NCBI GenBank assembly: GCA_024743275.1
Contig: JANSWW010000010.1
Span: 62,001-126,000 of the forward strand
Source: Alphaproteobacteria bacterium
GTDB lineage: Bacteria > Pseudomonadota > Alphaproteobacteria > JANSWW01
Direction: 5' to 3'
DNA: 64,000 nucleotides
Below are positions 18,851 through 26,211 of this stretch, in pieces (position 1 is the stretch's first letter; every line of letters starts with the position of its first letter). The notes under the pieces are model-generated. The model made no database searches, was not told the DNA's origin, and was given only the letters and a program-made list of their open reading frames with translations. The translations under genes and the position numbers were made by a program.

Positions 18851-20092
18851 ATGACGCCACAACAGATTGCTGAAACGCTTTCCCGTCACGAGGCATGGCT
18901 GAAACGGGGGAAGGGCGGACAACGGGCGAACCTCTCTCTGCAAAACCTCTCGGGCCTGACCCTGCCCAAGGTGAATTTGCGCAACGCCAAGCTCGCCGGC
19001 GCGAACTTCCACCGCGCGGTGATGCAGGCGGGCGATTTCGAGGACGCGGATTTGTTCTGCGTCACCCTCGAGCGCTGCGACCTACGCAAGTCCAATTTCC
19101 GGAACGCCGATCTCCGGGGCGCCAACATCAAGAACTGCAATCTCAACAACGCGGTTCTCGAGGGCGCGGATTGCCGGGGCGGAACCCTTTATGGCGGCGA
19201 CGAAGAGGACGAGGCGAAGTCGCTCAACAACCGCAACGCCACGGGCGCCGACCTCTCCGGTTCGGCCATGAAGCAGGCCAATCTCAATGGGGCAAACCTG
19301 ACCGGCGCGAACCTCACCGGCGTCAACCTCAATGGCGCGACCCTGGTCGGCACCAATCTGACCGGTGCCAATCTCTCCGGCGCCGATCTGACCGGGGCGG
19401 ACCTTAAAGACGCCGACCTCAACGGGGCGGTGGTCGCCAACACGGTGATGAAGGACGCGCAGCTCGATGGCGCGAAGATGGAGAACGTCTCCTTCGAGGA
19501 AGCCGATCTGGCCGGCGCCGATCTCGGCAGTTCCGATCAGGGCCTGCCGCCGGAGATGCTGCAGATCATCAAGCAGCACTATCTCTGGATCCGGTCCAAC
19601 GGCGCACTCGGCACCCGGGCCGAGCTTTCCAAGCAGGACCTCTCCGATCTCAACATGTCCGGCATGAACCTCTCCGGCGCCCAGTTCCGCGAGACGATCT
19701 GCCACCGATCCCGGTTCGCCGCCGCCAAATTCGTCATGTCGGACCTGGCGAAGGCCGACCTCACGGGCATCGACATGCGCGACGCGGTGCTGCAGGGCGC
19801 CAATCTGTCGGACGCGAATATGGAGAACGCGAAACTCATCGGCGCCGATTTCTCGCCGGTCGACCTCAAGGACAGCCAGGGCAACCTGACCGGCCGGCTG
19901 TGGCCCGCCAACCTCGCAGGGGTCAATCTGCAGGGGGCGGACCTGCGCCGGGCCAAGCTCAATCACGCCAACCTGATGGAGGCGAACCTCAAGGGCGCAA
20001 ATCTGAAGGGCTGCGATCTGAGCGAGGCCAACCTCACCGACGCCATCCTCGACGATCACGCCTTCGACGACGCCATCACCGGTCTGGAGTGA
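18851..20092 (+). CDS. pentapeptide-repeat protein, copy 1
   Basis: A 413-residue protein made almost wholly of A(D/N)LxG-type pentapeptide repeats, which fold into a right-handed quadrilateral beta helix. It has no signal peptide or membrane segment, so is probably cytoplasmic. The N-terminal cap M-T-P-Q-x-I-x-x-T-L-x-x-H-x-A-W-L is followed by the first repeat block. A second cap of the same type (I-I-K-Q-H-Y-L-W-I, starting near residue 236) opens a second block, so the protein is an internal duplication. ATG 18851 is preferred over ATG 18827 because the M-T-P-Q start is conserved in the paralogue at 20608. Function is unknown. It is the first gene of a four-gene cluster. Confidence 0.85.
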   Translation: MTPQQIAETLSRHEAWLKRGKGGQRANLSLQNLSGLTLPKVNLRNAKLAGANFHRAVMQAGDFEDADLFCVTLERCDLRKSNFRNADLRGANIKNCNLNNAVLEGADCRGGTLYGGDEEDEAKSLNNRNATGADLSGSAMKQANLNGANLTGANLTGVNLNGATLVGTNLTGANLSGADLTGADLKDADLNGAVVANTVMKDAQLDGAKMENVSFEEADLAGADLGSSDQGLPPEMLQIIKQHYLWIRSNGALGTRAELSKQDLSDLNMSGMNLSGAQFRETICHRSRFAAAKFVMSDLAKADLTGIDMRDAVLQGANLSDANMENAKLIGADFSPVDLKDSQGNLTGRLWPANLAGVNLQGADLRRAKLNHANLMEANLKGANLKGCDLSEANLTDAILDDHAFDDAITGLE

Positions 20093-20100
20093 TCCACGCC

Positions 20101-20454
20101 ATGTCCCCCGCCGACTTCCGCGACGACACGAAATCCTTGCTGCTGTCCAGCATCGATGCCCAGTTCGTGGAGATCGGCGAGCGCCTGATCGCCGATGTCG
20201 CCGCCGCCAAGTCGAGTGAGGTGCCCGAGGGTTTCGTGCTCTATCACCTGAAAAATCTCCAGGGCGAGCCGCTCAAGGACACCCAGACGGACGCCCATGA
20301 GATCACCCTGGAAAAGATCGTCCAGACCGACGGATACCGGACCCTCGAGGACAAGGCCGCGGAACTCAATGTGGTCGTCCGGGTGGACCGCCATTTCTAC
20401 TCCAGCCACCCCCATCAGGTCAGAATCTTTCGCGTGCTGGCCGATGGCTGGTGA
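20101..20454 (+). CDS. hypothetical protein (117 aa)
   Basis: A 117-residue soluble protein I do not recognise. The N-terminal half is helical (residues 1-40). The middle has Y-H-L-K-N-L-Q-G, and the C-terminal half is beta-rich, with V-V-V-R-V-D-R-H-F-Y-S-S-H-P-H-Q-V-R-I-F. It starts with ATG 8 bases after the first pentapeptide-repeat gene and lies before its paralogue, so it is probably co-expressed. Codon use is like its neighbours. No signal peptide or known motif is visible. Confidence 0.75.
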   Translation: MSPADFRDDTKSLLLSSIDAQFVEIGERLIADVAAAKSSEVPEGFVLYHLKNLQGEPLKDTQTDAHEITLEKIVQTDGYRTLEDKAAELNVVVRVDRHFYSSHPHQVRIFRVLADGW

Positions 20455-20607
20455 GCCGGGCCGCAAGACAATAACGCGGGTACGCCGCCAAATATCCGAT
20501 GGCGAGAACTCGTTAACCCTATTATCAATTTGAAATAAATGCTGTTTTGTTGCGCTTAGGCCAAATCCTATCGTAAACTCCCGGCGTCCGTGACCGACAA
20601 GAAATCC

Positions 20608-21882
20608 ATGACGCCACAAGACATCCTTGCGACCATAGAAGAACACCAGGCGTGGCTTCAGCGGAAAAGTGGCGGCAAACGGGCCGACCTTTCCGGTCTG
20701 AACCTGTCGGGATTCACGCTCACCGGCTACACGCTCAAATCCGCGAAGATCTCCGGGGCGAACCTCAAGGAAGCGGATATGAGTGGCGCCGATCTCAGCT
20801 ACGCCGATCTCTTCTGCGCCAATCTCGACAGCGCCAATCTGGAAAACGCGACCCTGGTCCGGGCCGATCTCCGGGGTGCCCATATGCGCGGGGTGAATTT
20901 CTCCGGCGCCAATCTCAAGGAAGCCGATATGCGCGGCGGCGCGCTGATCAGCGGCAACGCCACCAGCCGCCCGAGTTTCCTGCCGGCCAACCTCGCCCGC
21001 TCCGATCTCGACCGGGCGAGCCTGGAGAAGGCCAATATGAGCGGGGCCGACCTCACCGGATCGACCATGCGCCAGGCGAATATGGAATCCGCGCTGATGA
21101 CCGGGGCCAACCTCACCCAGGTCAATCTGCAGGGCGCCAACCTATCCGGCGTGGAGCTCTCCGGCTGCAATCTGAGCGACGCGGATTTGAGCGGCGCCGA
21201 TCTGAGCGGCGCCAACCTGACAGGGGCCACGGTCAAGGGGGCCAACTTCAAGGGCGCGGATCTCTCCAGCGCCAACATCCAGAATGTCGATCTGTCGGAG
21301 GCCGACGTGACCGGTGCCATCCTGGCCCAGGAATCCGGCGCGATCACCAAGTCGATCCGCGATATTCTCGCCGAACACAAGGTCTGGATCGAGGCCAACG
21401 GCCGCAAAGGCGTCCGGGCGAGCCTCGCCAAGGCGGATCTATCCTTCACCGACTTCGCCGGTGTCGATCTGTCCGGGGCCGACCTGCGCGGCGCGATCCT
21501 GCGCGGCGCCAAACTCGCCCGGACCCGCATGGTGATGAGTGATCTCGCCAACGCGGACCTTCGCGAGGCGGATCTGAGCGAGGCGGTCCTCGACGGGATC
21601 AATCTCTCCGACGCCGATCTCACCAGGGCGAGCCTGAAAAAGGCCAAGCTCGGGGCCGTCGACATCAAGGGATCGGACGGACGGCCCACCGGCCGGATCT
21701 GGCCGGCCAATCTGGCCGGCGCCACGCTCAAGGACGCCGATTTGAGCCAGGCGATCCTCCGGGAAGCCAATGTCGCCCGGGCCGATTTCTCGGGGGCCGT
21801 GCTGACCGCAGCCGACCTGACGGACGCCAATCTTAAGGGGGCGACCCTGGACGACGCCCAGCGGGCCGCGGCGAAACCGTGA
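20608..21882 (+). CDS. pentapeptide-repeat protein, copy 2
   Basis: A 424-residue paralogue of the protein at 18851. It has the same N-terminal cap (M-T-P-Q-D-I-x-A-T-I-E-E-H-Q-A-W-L), a long run of A-N-L/A-D-L pentapeptides, and a second cap near residue 250 (D-I-L-A-E-H-K-V-W-I) opening a second block. A GTG at 20590 would add six residues; neither start has a strong ribosome site. The 135-base region upstream is clearly AT-rich for this genome and may hold a separate promoter. The stop overlaps the lyase-like gene by 4 bases, so the two are probably coupled. Function is unknown. Confidence 0.85.
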   Translation: MTPQDILATIEEHQAWLQRKSGGKRADLSGLNLSGFTLTGYTLKSAKISGANLKEADMSGADLSYADLFCANLDSANLENATLVRADLRGAHMRGVNFSGANLKEADMRGGALISGNATSRPSFLPANLARSDLDRASLEKANMSGADLTGSTMRQANMESALMTGANLTQVNLQGANLSGVELSGCNLSDADLSGADLSGANLTGATVKGANFKGADLSSANIQNVDLSEADVTGAILAQESGAITKSIRDILAEHKVWIEANGRKGVRASLAKADLSFTDFAGVDLSGADLRGAILRGAKLARTRMVMSDLANADLREADLSEAVLDGINLSDADLTRASLKKAKLGAVDIKGSDGRPTGRIWPANLAGATLKDADLSQAILREANVARADFSGAVLTAADLTDANLKGATLDDAQRAAAKP

Positions 21883-23360
21883 CCCGGGGAGACCTTCCGG
21901 GCATTGTCCTGGAGCGGCGCGCCGACCTCACCCTCGACAGTTTTGCCCGTGCCGCCTGGGGCGGCTCCCCGGTCGCCTTCTCGCACGCCGCCGTCGACCG
22001 CATGACCGCCGCACGCGAAGCCTTTCTCCGCTTGATCGAAGACCCGAACGTTGTGGTCTACGGTGTGACCAGCGGCTATGGCCAGATGGCGAAGGTCCGC
22101 TTCACGCCCGAAGAACGGAAGCGCCACGCGGCCAAACCGCCGCTCGCCTCCAACGCCGCCTTTGGGCGGCCGGCCCCGGACCGGATCGCCCGCGGCATCG
22201 TCTTCGCCCGGCTGGCCAATTTCATCGAGGGACATGCGGCGATCTCGCCGCCCCTGGCGCAGGCGGTGGCGGCGATGCTCGCCCTGCCGTCGCTGCCGCC
22301 GCTTCCCATCGACGGGCACGGCGGTGCCGGGGAAATCACCATTCTTTCCCCGCTGTTTCGGGATGTCGCGCGCGCCCACGACCTCGCCGAAAAGGACATG
22401 CTGGCCCTGGTGAACGGGTCGCCGGCCGCCACAGCGCTGTTGGCCGATCAAGCCCTTGCCGGACGGCGCAGGCTGAGCCGCGCGATCGCCTTGCTCACAC
22501 TCTCGGCCGAAGCGTTGAAGGCACCGATCGAGGCCTATGACGACGCGCTCGACGACCTCTGGAACGATCCCGACGACGCGGCGGTCCTGCGGGAGATGCG
22601 GCGGCTGATGGCCGGCGGCTCGGCGGAAAGACGGCCCTATCAGGCACCGGTGTCGTTCAGAATCGCGCCGCGCCTGCTTGGCAATCTTCACCGGGCCGTC
22701 ACGCGGGCCGAGATCGCCGCCGGCCGTATGCTGGCCGCGGTGACCGACAATCCTGTGTTCCTAGCCCCCGCCCCCATACATCCCGACCCCACCCATCCCG
22801 CCCCCTCCCATCCCAACGGCCGCGTGCTGTCGAACGGTGGTTTCCAAGGCGCGGCATGCCCGCCGGCGCTCGACGCGATCACGGCGGCCTATGCGGATCT
22901 CGCGCAGATCGCCGAACGGCAGGCGGTCAAGATCCTCGACGGTGCGCTCTCCGGCCTCCCCGACCAGCTGATGAGCGGCTGGCCGGAGGATGAACGCTAT
23001 CTCGGCTGTCTTGGCATGTCCGCGGTCGGATGGGCCGAGCGGGCCAAGGTGCAATGCGCGGCGACCTTGCTCCCGGGCTCGGAATCCGGCGGGTTTGGCG
23101 CGAACGACGTGGCGAGCCCGGTCTTCCTCGCCTGGGAAAAGACGGTGGTGGCCGGCGACGCCTTGGACGCGACGCTGGCCATTCTCGCGGTGGTGGCCTC
23201 GCAAGCGCTGCACGTCACGGGACGGCCCGCCCCGCCTGCTTTGGCGCCGGTCCTGGATCAGGTGAGAGAGACCGCGCCGCCGATCGACAGCGCCGTGCCG
23301 CCGGGGCCTCATGCGGGCGGCCTCGCGGAACTCTATGGAACGGAGACATACAGGCTATAG
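21879..23360 (+). CDS. aromatic amino acid lyase homologue lacking the MIO triad
   Basis: A 493-residue protein of the histidine/phenylalanine ammonia-lyase superfamily, clear from Y-G-V-T-S-G-Y-G near residue 60, L-V-N-G-S-P-A-A-T-A near 180 and T-D-N-P-V-F near 290. In active members an internal Ala-Ser-Gly cyclises to the MIO electrophile. Here the matching segment (residues 145-157) reads D-G-H-G-G-A-G-E-I-T-I-L-S, with no A-S-G, so the cofactor should not form. A His-Pro repeat insert (residues 300-314; 22776-22820) follows the D-N-P motif. The start GTG overlaps the upstream pentapeptide gene. It could be a non-ammonia-lyase enzyme, a binding protein or a decayed copy; the frame is intact over full length. 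Confidence 0.82.
   Translation: MTRGDLPGIVLERRADLTLDSFARAAWGGSPVAFSHAAVDRMTAAREAFLRLIEDPNVVVYGVTSGYGQMAKVRFTPEERKRHAAKPPLASNAAFGRPAPDRIARGIVFARLANFIEGHAAISPPLAQAVAAMLALPSLPPLPIDGHGGAGEITILSPLFRDVARAHDLAEKDMLALVNGSPAATALLADQALAGRRRLSRAIALLTLSAEALKAPIEAYDDALDDLWNDPDDAAVLREMRRLMAGGSAERRPYQAPVSFRIAPRLLGNLHRAVTRAEIAAGRMLAAVTDNPVFLAPAPIHPDPTHPAPSHPNGRVLSNGGFQGAACPPALDAITAAYADLAQIAERQAVKILDGALSGLPDQLMSGWPEDERYLGCLGMSAVGWAERAKVQCAATLLPGSESGGFGANDVASPVFLAWEKTVVAGDALDATLAILAVVASQALHVTGRPAPPALAPVLDQVRETAPPIDSAVPPGPHAGGLAELYGTETYRL
22776..22820 (+). repeat. His-Pro minisatellite inside the lyase-like gene
   Basis: Three imperfect 15-base units encode I-H-P-D-P / T-H-P-A-P / S-H-P-N-G. They sit in a loop after the conserved T-D-N-P motif and keep the frame. 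Confidence 0.7.
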
Positions 23361-23614
23361 GCGTCTGGCCTTTGAGCACTTTCCGACCGGATTGGATCGT
23401 CCACCGCGGTGAGGCATGTCGCCAGGTCGACGGAAACCCGCTTGATCTGGTCCCGCGTTGCGCGGGAGGAAGCACCGTCCAGGAAGTTCCGGACTTCGCC
23501 CACCAATAGGTTGGCGTTGATCGCCAAGTCCTCGGCCTGGCGGCGGGATTCGCCGGCCTTGTTCCCCCGCAACACCCCGATCATCTGTTCCTCACTGAAT
23601 CGACCGCGCTTCAT
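23333..23614 (-). pseudogene. IS3-type orfA remnant joined to a chemotaxis-receptor tail
   Basis: A 93-codon chimeric frame. The first ~22 codons, M-K-R-G-R-F-S-E-E-Q-M-I-G-V-L, match the start of IS3-family OrfA transposases and keep a good ribosome site (GGAGGAAG). The helix-turn-helix core is missing. From about codon 25 the text changes to Q-A-x-x-L-x-x-x-A-x-x-L-x-x-E-V-x-x-F-L, the typical C-terminal end of methyl-accepting chemotaxis proteins, then R-D-Q-I-K-R-V-S-V-D-L, like the start of a PilZ domain. I read this as two gene fragments fused by deletion. The chemoreceptor and PilZ assignments are inference from short matches. The 3' end overlaps the lyase-like gene by 28 bases. Confidence 0.5.
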
Positions 23615-23776
23615 GGATCTTCCTCCTTACTCACTCCAAAGGCGGGGAATTCCTGAGCACAATCGCCCCAATACCGAGGGAAAAGTCAGAACCGAACCGG
23701 ACAGAAAGACTATGCCGCGATGGCGGGAGCATGCTCGGCGCATATGGAGCATGACGGCGAGATGGCCTCATTTATG

Positions 23777-23803
23777 TGCGAATGCTTCTCAAAAGCATTG
23801 ACA
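23777..23803 (+). promoter_or_regulatory. iron-box-like dyad over a promoter, upstream of tonB
   Basis: A 19-bp dyad, AATGCTTCTCAAAAGCATT (23781-23799), is symmetric at 8 of 9 paired positions, and its end forms part of a TTGACA -35 hexamer (23798-23803). The same arrangement recurs before hemP. A related half, TGCGAGTGGTTCTCA, occurs at 23833-23847, matching 13 of 15 bases of 23777-23791. A Fur-, Irr- or other iron-regulator site is likely from context; which regulator cannot be read. Bases 23615-23776 hold nothing I can assign. Confidence 0.55.
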
Positions 23804-23876
23804 GAGACCACCTCTCATTCTACCCCAAGCACTGCGAGTGGTTCTCATTTTCAAAAGAATTCGAGGAGGAATAACC

Positions 23877-24095
23877 GTGATCGCCGGCGGAAATTGGGTA
23901 ATTGGGGTCTATAGCCCGCCCCCCGCCCCATGGTCGCCGGGTACCGCGTATAAAGCCGACAGCCAGAGCCGCGGTCTCTATTCGAAGGCCGAGGGCGGCG
24001 CCTCCGTCCGGCGCGTGAACGATGCCATCGTGGGGGCACGAAACGCCCGGACCGATGACTTTATTCCGCCGACGGCGGCCGGAGGGGGCCGATGA
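23877..24095 (+). CDS. small protein upstream of tonB (72 aa)
   Basis: A 72-residue frame starting at GTG 23877 behind a very strong ribosome site (GAGGAGGAATAACC), and ending 4 bases inside tonB. It begins with a short hydrophobic stretch, then a Pro-rich segment (S-P-P-P-A-P-W-S-P-G), and ends in T-A-A-G-G-G-R. I do not recognise a family. The strong initiation signal and the overlap suggest that it is translated and couples translation into tonB. It might be a small protein or mainly a coupling leader. Confidence 0.55.
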   Translation: MIAGGNWVIGVYSPPPAPWSPGTAYKADSQSRGLYSKAEGGASVRRVNDAIVGARNARTDDFIPPTAAGGGR

Positions 24096-25267
24096 GGCTG
24101 GGGCCACGGCATGGCGCGGTCGCGTTCAGCCTGGCCGGGCTGGTGCATCTCGGCCTTGCCGGCCTGATGCTCTCGGCCGAGCCCGAAAGCGGCGCGGAGC
24201 ATGCCGGCCTCGGCGGGCTGACGATTTCGCTCGCCGCCGGCGGACAGCCGGGCCAACCCGCGGTACTTGTGTCGGCGGAAACGGTCGCGGCGGAGATGGG
24301 AGCCGAGAGCGCCTCTTTCGAGACGCAAGTGACCGAGCTGGAGACCGTCGACGGGGGCGAGCTTGTCGATACCCTCACCGACCCGCCGGTCGAATCCGCG
24401 GTCGAACCCGCGGCCGAACCGGTCCCGGAGGTCGTTCAAGAGCCAGCCCGGGAACCGGAAACGATTGAGACGGACGTCGCGGAGACCCTTCCCGCGCCCA
24501 CGCCCCTTCCCACGCCCACGCCCCTTCCCACGCCCACGCCCGACATAACGGACCAGGAGGTCGTCAACAGCGCGGAAATGCCCAGCGAAGCGACGCCGGC
24601 ACCGATCGAAACGGTGGTCGCCGCAGTGCCCCCGCCGATCCGGACTCTGCGCCCCGTCGCCGAGGAAAGCCCATCCGTTATGGCCCCCAGAAAGCGCCCG
24701 ACCCGCATGCCGGAAAGGACCCGCACAGCCCAAACGCCCGAACCGGCCCCGGCACAGGAGACGCTGACGGGGGAAAATGCTCCCGAAACGGCAGGTGCCA
24801 TTGAACGCCGAAACGGAGCCGAAGTCGCCAGGGATACCACCGGCGAAGCGAGGCCCGACGCCCAGGCGACAGGGCATGCCTCGGCGCCCGTCGAACCGGG
24901 CAATGGCGGCAACCCGGGACCGGCCGCTCAGCCCACGCGGAGCGACATGCGAGCCGGCGGCGGCGGCGCGCCGGGCGCGACGGCGGATTATCTCACCACA
25001 GTCCGGCTGTGGCTGGAGCGGCATAAGGAATATCCCCGTCGGGCGAAACTGCGCCGCCAGCAGGGAACCGTGCTTCTGTTCTTCGTCATCGGCGCCGACG
25101 GAACCATCCTGGATCACGAGATCAATCGCAGTTCCGGTCATTCCCTGCTCGACCAGGAAGTGATCGCGATGATCGAACGGGCGCAACCTCTGCCCCCGCC
25201 GCCCGAAGGACTGGCCCGGGACCCCTTGGCGGTCGCCATCCCGGTGACCTTCACCCTTCGAAACTGA
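24092..25267 (+). CDS. tonB: TonB energy-transducing protein
   Basis: A 391-residue TonB. A single N-terminal membrane helix (about residues 10-27, with His19) is followed by a long periplasmic Pro/Glu-rich linker and a C-terminal TonB domain (about 300-391) with the family core E-Y-P-R-R-A-K, G-x-V-x-x-x-F-V-I and D-x-E-V-I-A-M-I-E-R-A. It would pass proton-motive force to TonB-dependent receptors such as the heme receptor at 27311. The linker contains an 18-base tandem repeat (24497-24541) giving P-T-P-L-P-T units. ExbB and ExbD, its usual partners, are not encoded nearby. Confidence 0.9.
   Translation: MRLGPRHGAVAFSLAGLVHLGLAGLMLSAEPESGAEHAGLGGLTISLAAGGQPGQPAVLVSAETVAAEMGAESASFETQVTELETVDGGELVDTLTDPPVESAVEPAAEPVPEVVQEPAREPETIETDVAETLPAPTPLPTPTPLPTPTPDITDQEVVNSAEMPSEATPAPIETVVAAVPPPIRTLRPVAEESPSVMAPRKRPTRMPERTRTAQTPEPAPAQETLTGENAPETAGAIERRNGAEVARDTTGEARPDAQATGHASAPVEPGNGGNPGPAAQPTRSDMRAGGGGAPGATADYLTTVRLWLERHKEYPRRAKLRRQQGTVLLFFVIGADGTILDHEINRSSGHSLLDQEVIAMIERAQPLPPPPEGLARDPLAVAIPVTFTLRN
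24497..24541 (+). repeat. 18-bp tandem repeat in the TonB linker
   Basis: Two and a half copies of cccacgccccttcccacg encode the P-T-P-L-P-T run in the periplasmic proline-rich linker of TonB. Confidence 0.75.
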
Positions 25268-25349
25268 GGCCTTTTTTGAGCCGGCACGGATCCCGCTCAG
25301 GCGGGATGCCGCAGCCTGCCGCATCGTCTTGGAAAGCGGAAAACGGCAT

Positions 25350-25368
25350 GATAATGAGAATTATTATT
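25350..25368 (+). promoter_or_regulatory. Fur box upstream of the DUF1289 gene
   Basis: GATAATGAGAATTATTATT matches the classical enterobacterial Fur consensus (GATAATGATAATCATTATC) at 16 of 19 positions, and stands out as AT-rich in a high-GC setting. It lies 58 bases before the preferred start of the DUF1289 gene. Confidence 0.8.
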
Positions 25369-25426
25369 AAGTGTGAACGCGCCGAAGTTGGCCCGGATCG
25401 CCCCTGAGCCTGGAAAGGGATGCCCG

Positions 25427-25675
25427 TTGTCGAAGAAAGTTCCGTCGCCTTGCGTCGATGTTTGCAAGTTCAAACTCGCCGGCCGGTGCATTGGTTGCGC
25501 GATGACGAAAAAGGAAAAGAAGAAGTTCAAGGGGCTCAAGAAACGGGACGACAAGGTCGCCTTCCTGCAAACCCTGGTGGCGCAGCAGAAGGAGCTGGGC
25601 CGGCATGACTACTGGAAAAGAGTCTATCTGAAGAAATGCGACAAGAAGGGGATCAAGCCGCCGCTAGCGGCCTGA
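25427..25675 (+). CDS. DUF1289 family cysteine-rich protein
   Basis: An 82-residue basic protein with four cysteines in C-x3-C and C-x2-C spacing (S-P-C-V-D-V-C and G-R-C-I-G-C), the hallmark of the DUF1289 family. They could bind iron-sulfur or zinc; this is not established. The rest is Lys-rich, with a helical C-terminus. I chose TTG 25427 because AAAGGGA lies just upstream, and because the earlier in-frame GTG (25373) abuts the Fur box and leaves no room for a leader. The Fur box predicts induction in iron limitation. It converges with dps. Confidence 0.75.
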   Translation: MSKKVPSPCVDVCKFKLAGRCIGCAMTKKEKKKFKGLKKRDDKVAFLQTLVAQQKELGRHDYWKRVYLKKCDKKGIKPPLAA

Positions 25676-25700
25676 TCCCTCAAATCGGTCGAGCCGCGTA

Positions 25701-26174
25701 TCAGCCCTTGAGATGCGCGCGCAGCATCCAGGCGAATTTCTCATGTGTCTGACCGCGGGCAATAGCCAGATCCTCGGTCAGGGTATCGCCGTGCTCGGCC
25801 GCCAGCGATCCGGCGGCGGCCAACGTCGCGGCAAGCGTTTCCTGCGCTTCGAGCATGAGCGTGACCATCTCTTTCGAGGATTGATGCCCGTCGGCCTCTT
25901 TGACCTTGGAACGCTCGATCATCTTGGCGAGCTGGCCTTCGGCGTGCATGTCGAGCGCCTTGACCCGCTCGGCCAGATCGTCCTGGGCGGTGAAGTGGTC
26001 TTCATAGATCGTCTGGAACAAATCGTGCAGCGGTCCGAACGACATGCCCGTCACATTCCAGTGGAAATTCTGCGCGAGCATGGTGGTAACGGCGGTTTCC
26101 GCGACGCACTGATTCAAGGCGTCGGCGATCGCCGCCTGCGCGCTGGGGCTGAGGTCGGTTGCGGGATGGCTCAT
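25701..26174 (-). CDS. dps: Dps/ferritin-like DNA protection protein
   Basis: A 157-residue Dps. The four-helix ferroxidase-site signature N-F-H-W-N-V-T-G near residue 41, followed by F-x-x-L-H-D-L-F-x-x-I-Y and D-D-L-A-E-R-V near 65, supplies the inter-subunit iron ligands. Dps dodecamers oxidise Fe(II) with peroxide, store iron and protect DNA. The start ATG follows GGAG. It is 37 bases downstream of an unknown gene on the same strand, so the two are probably co-transcribed from the iron-controlled divergent promoter region. Confidence 0.93.
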   Translation of the reverse strand: MSHPATDLSPSAQAAIADALNQCVAETAVTTMLAQNFHWNVTGMSFGPLHDLFQTIYEDHFTAQDDLAERVKALDMHAEGQLAKMIERSKVKEADGHQSSKEMVTLMLEAQETLAATLAAAGSLAAEHGDTLTEDLAIARGQTHEKFAWMLRAHLKG

Positions 26175-26211
26175 GGGATCTCCATTTCTTGTTTGCCTAA
26201 TCCTGTACGGC

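Noticed and set aside
19200-20060. DNA-level repeat array in the pentapeptide genes
   Set aside because: The periodicity is due to coding of A(D/N)LxG repeats, not a separate DNA element.
23409-23801. 130-codon plus-strand frame over the IS remnant
   Set aside because: No homology and no ribosome site; the minus strand shows the recognisable transposase start.
25373-25426. Upstream GTG start for the DUF1289 gene
   Set aside because: It abuts the Fur box and leaves no space for a promoter or ribosome site; TTG 25427 has AAAGGGA.
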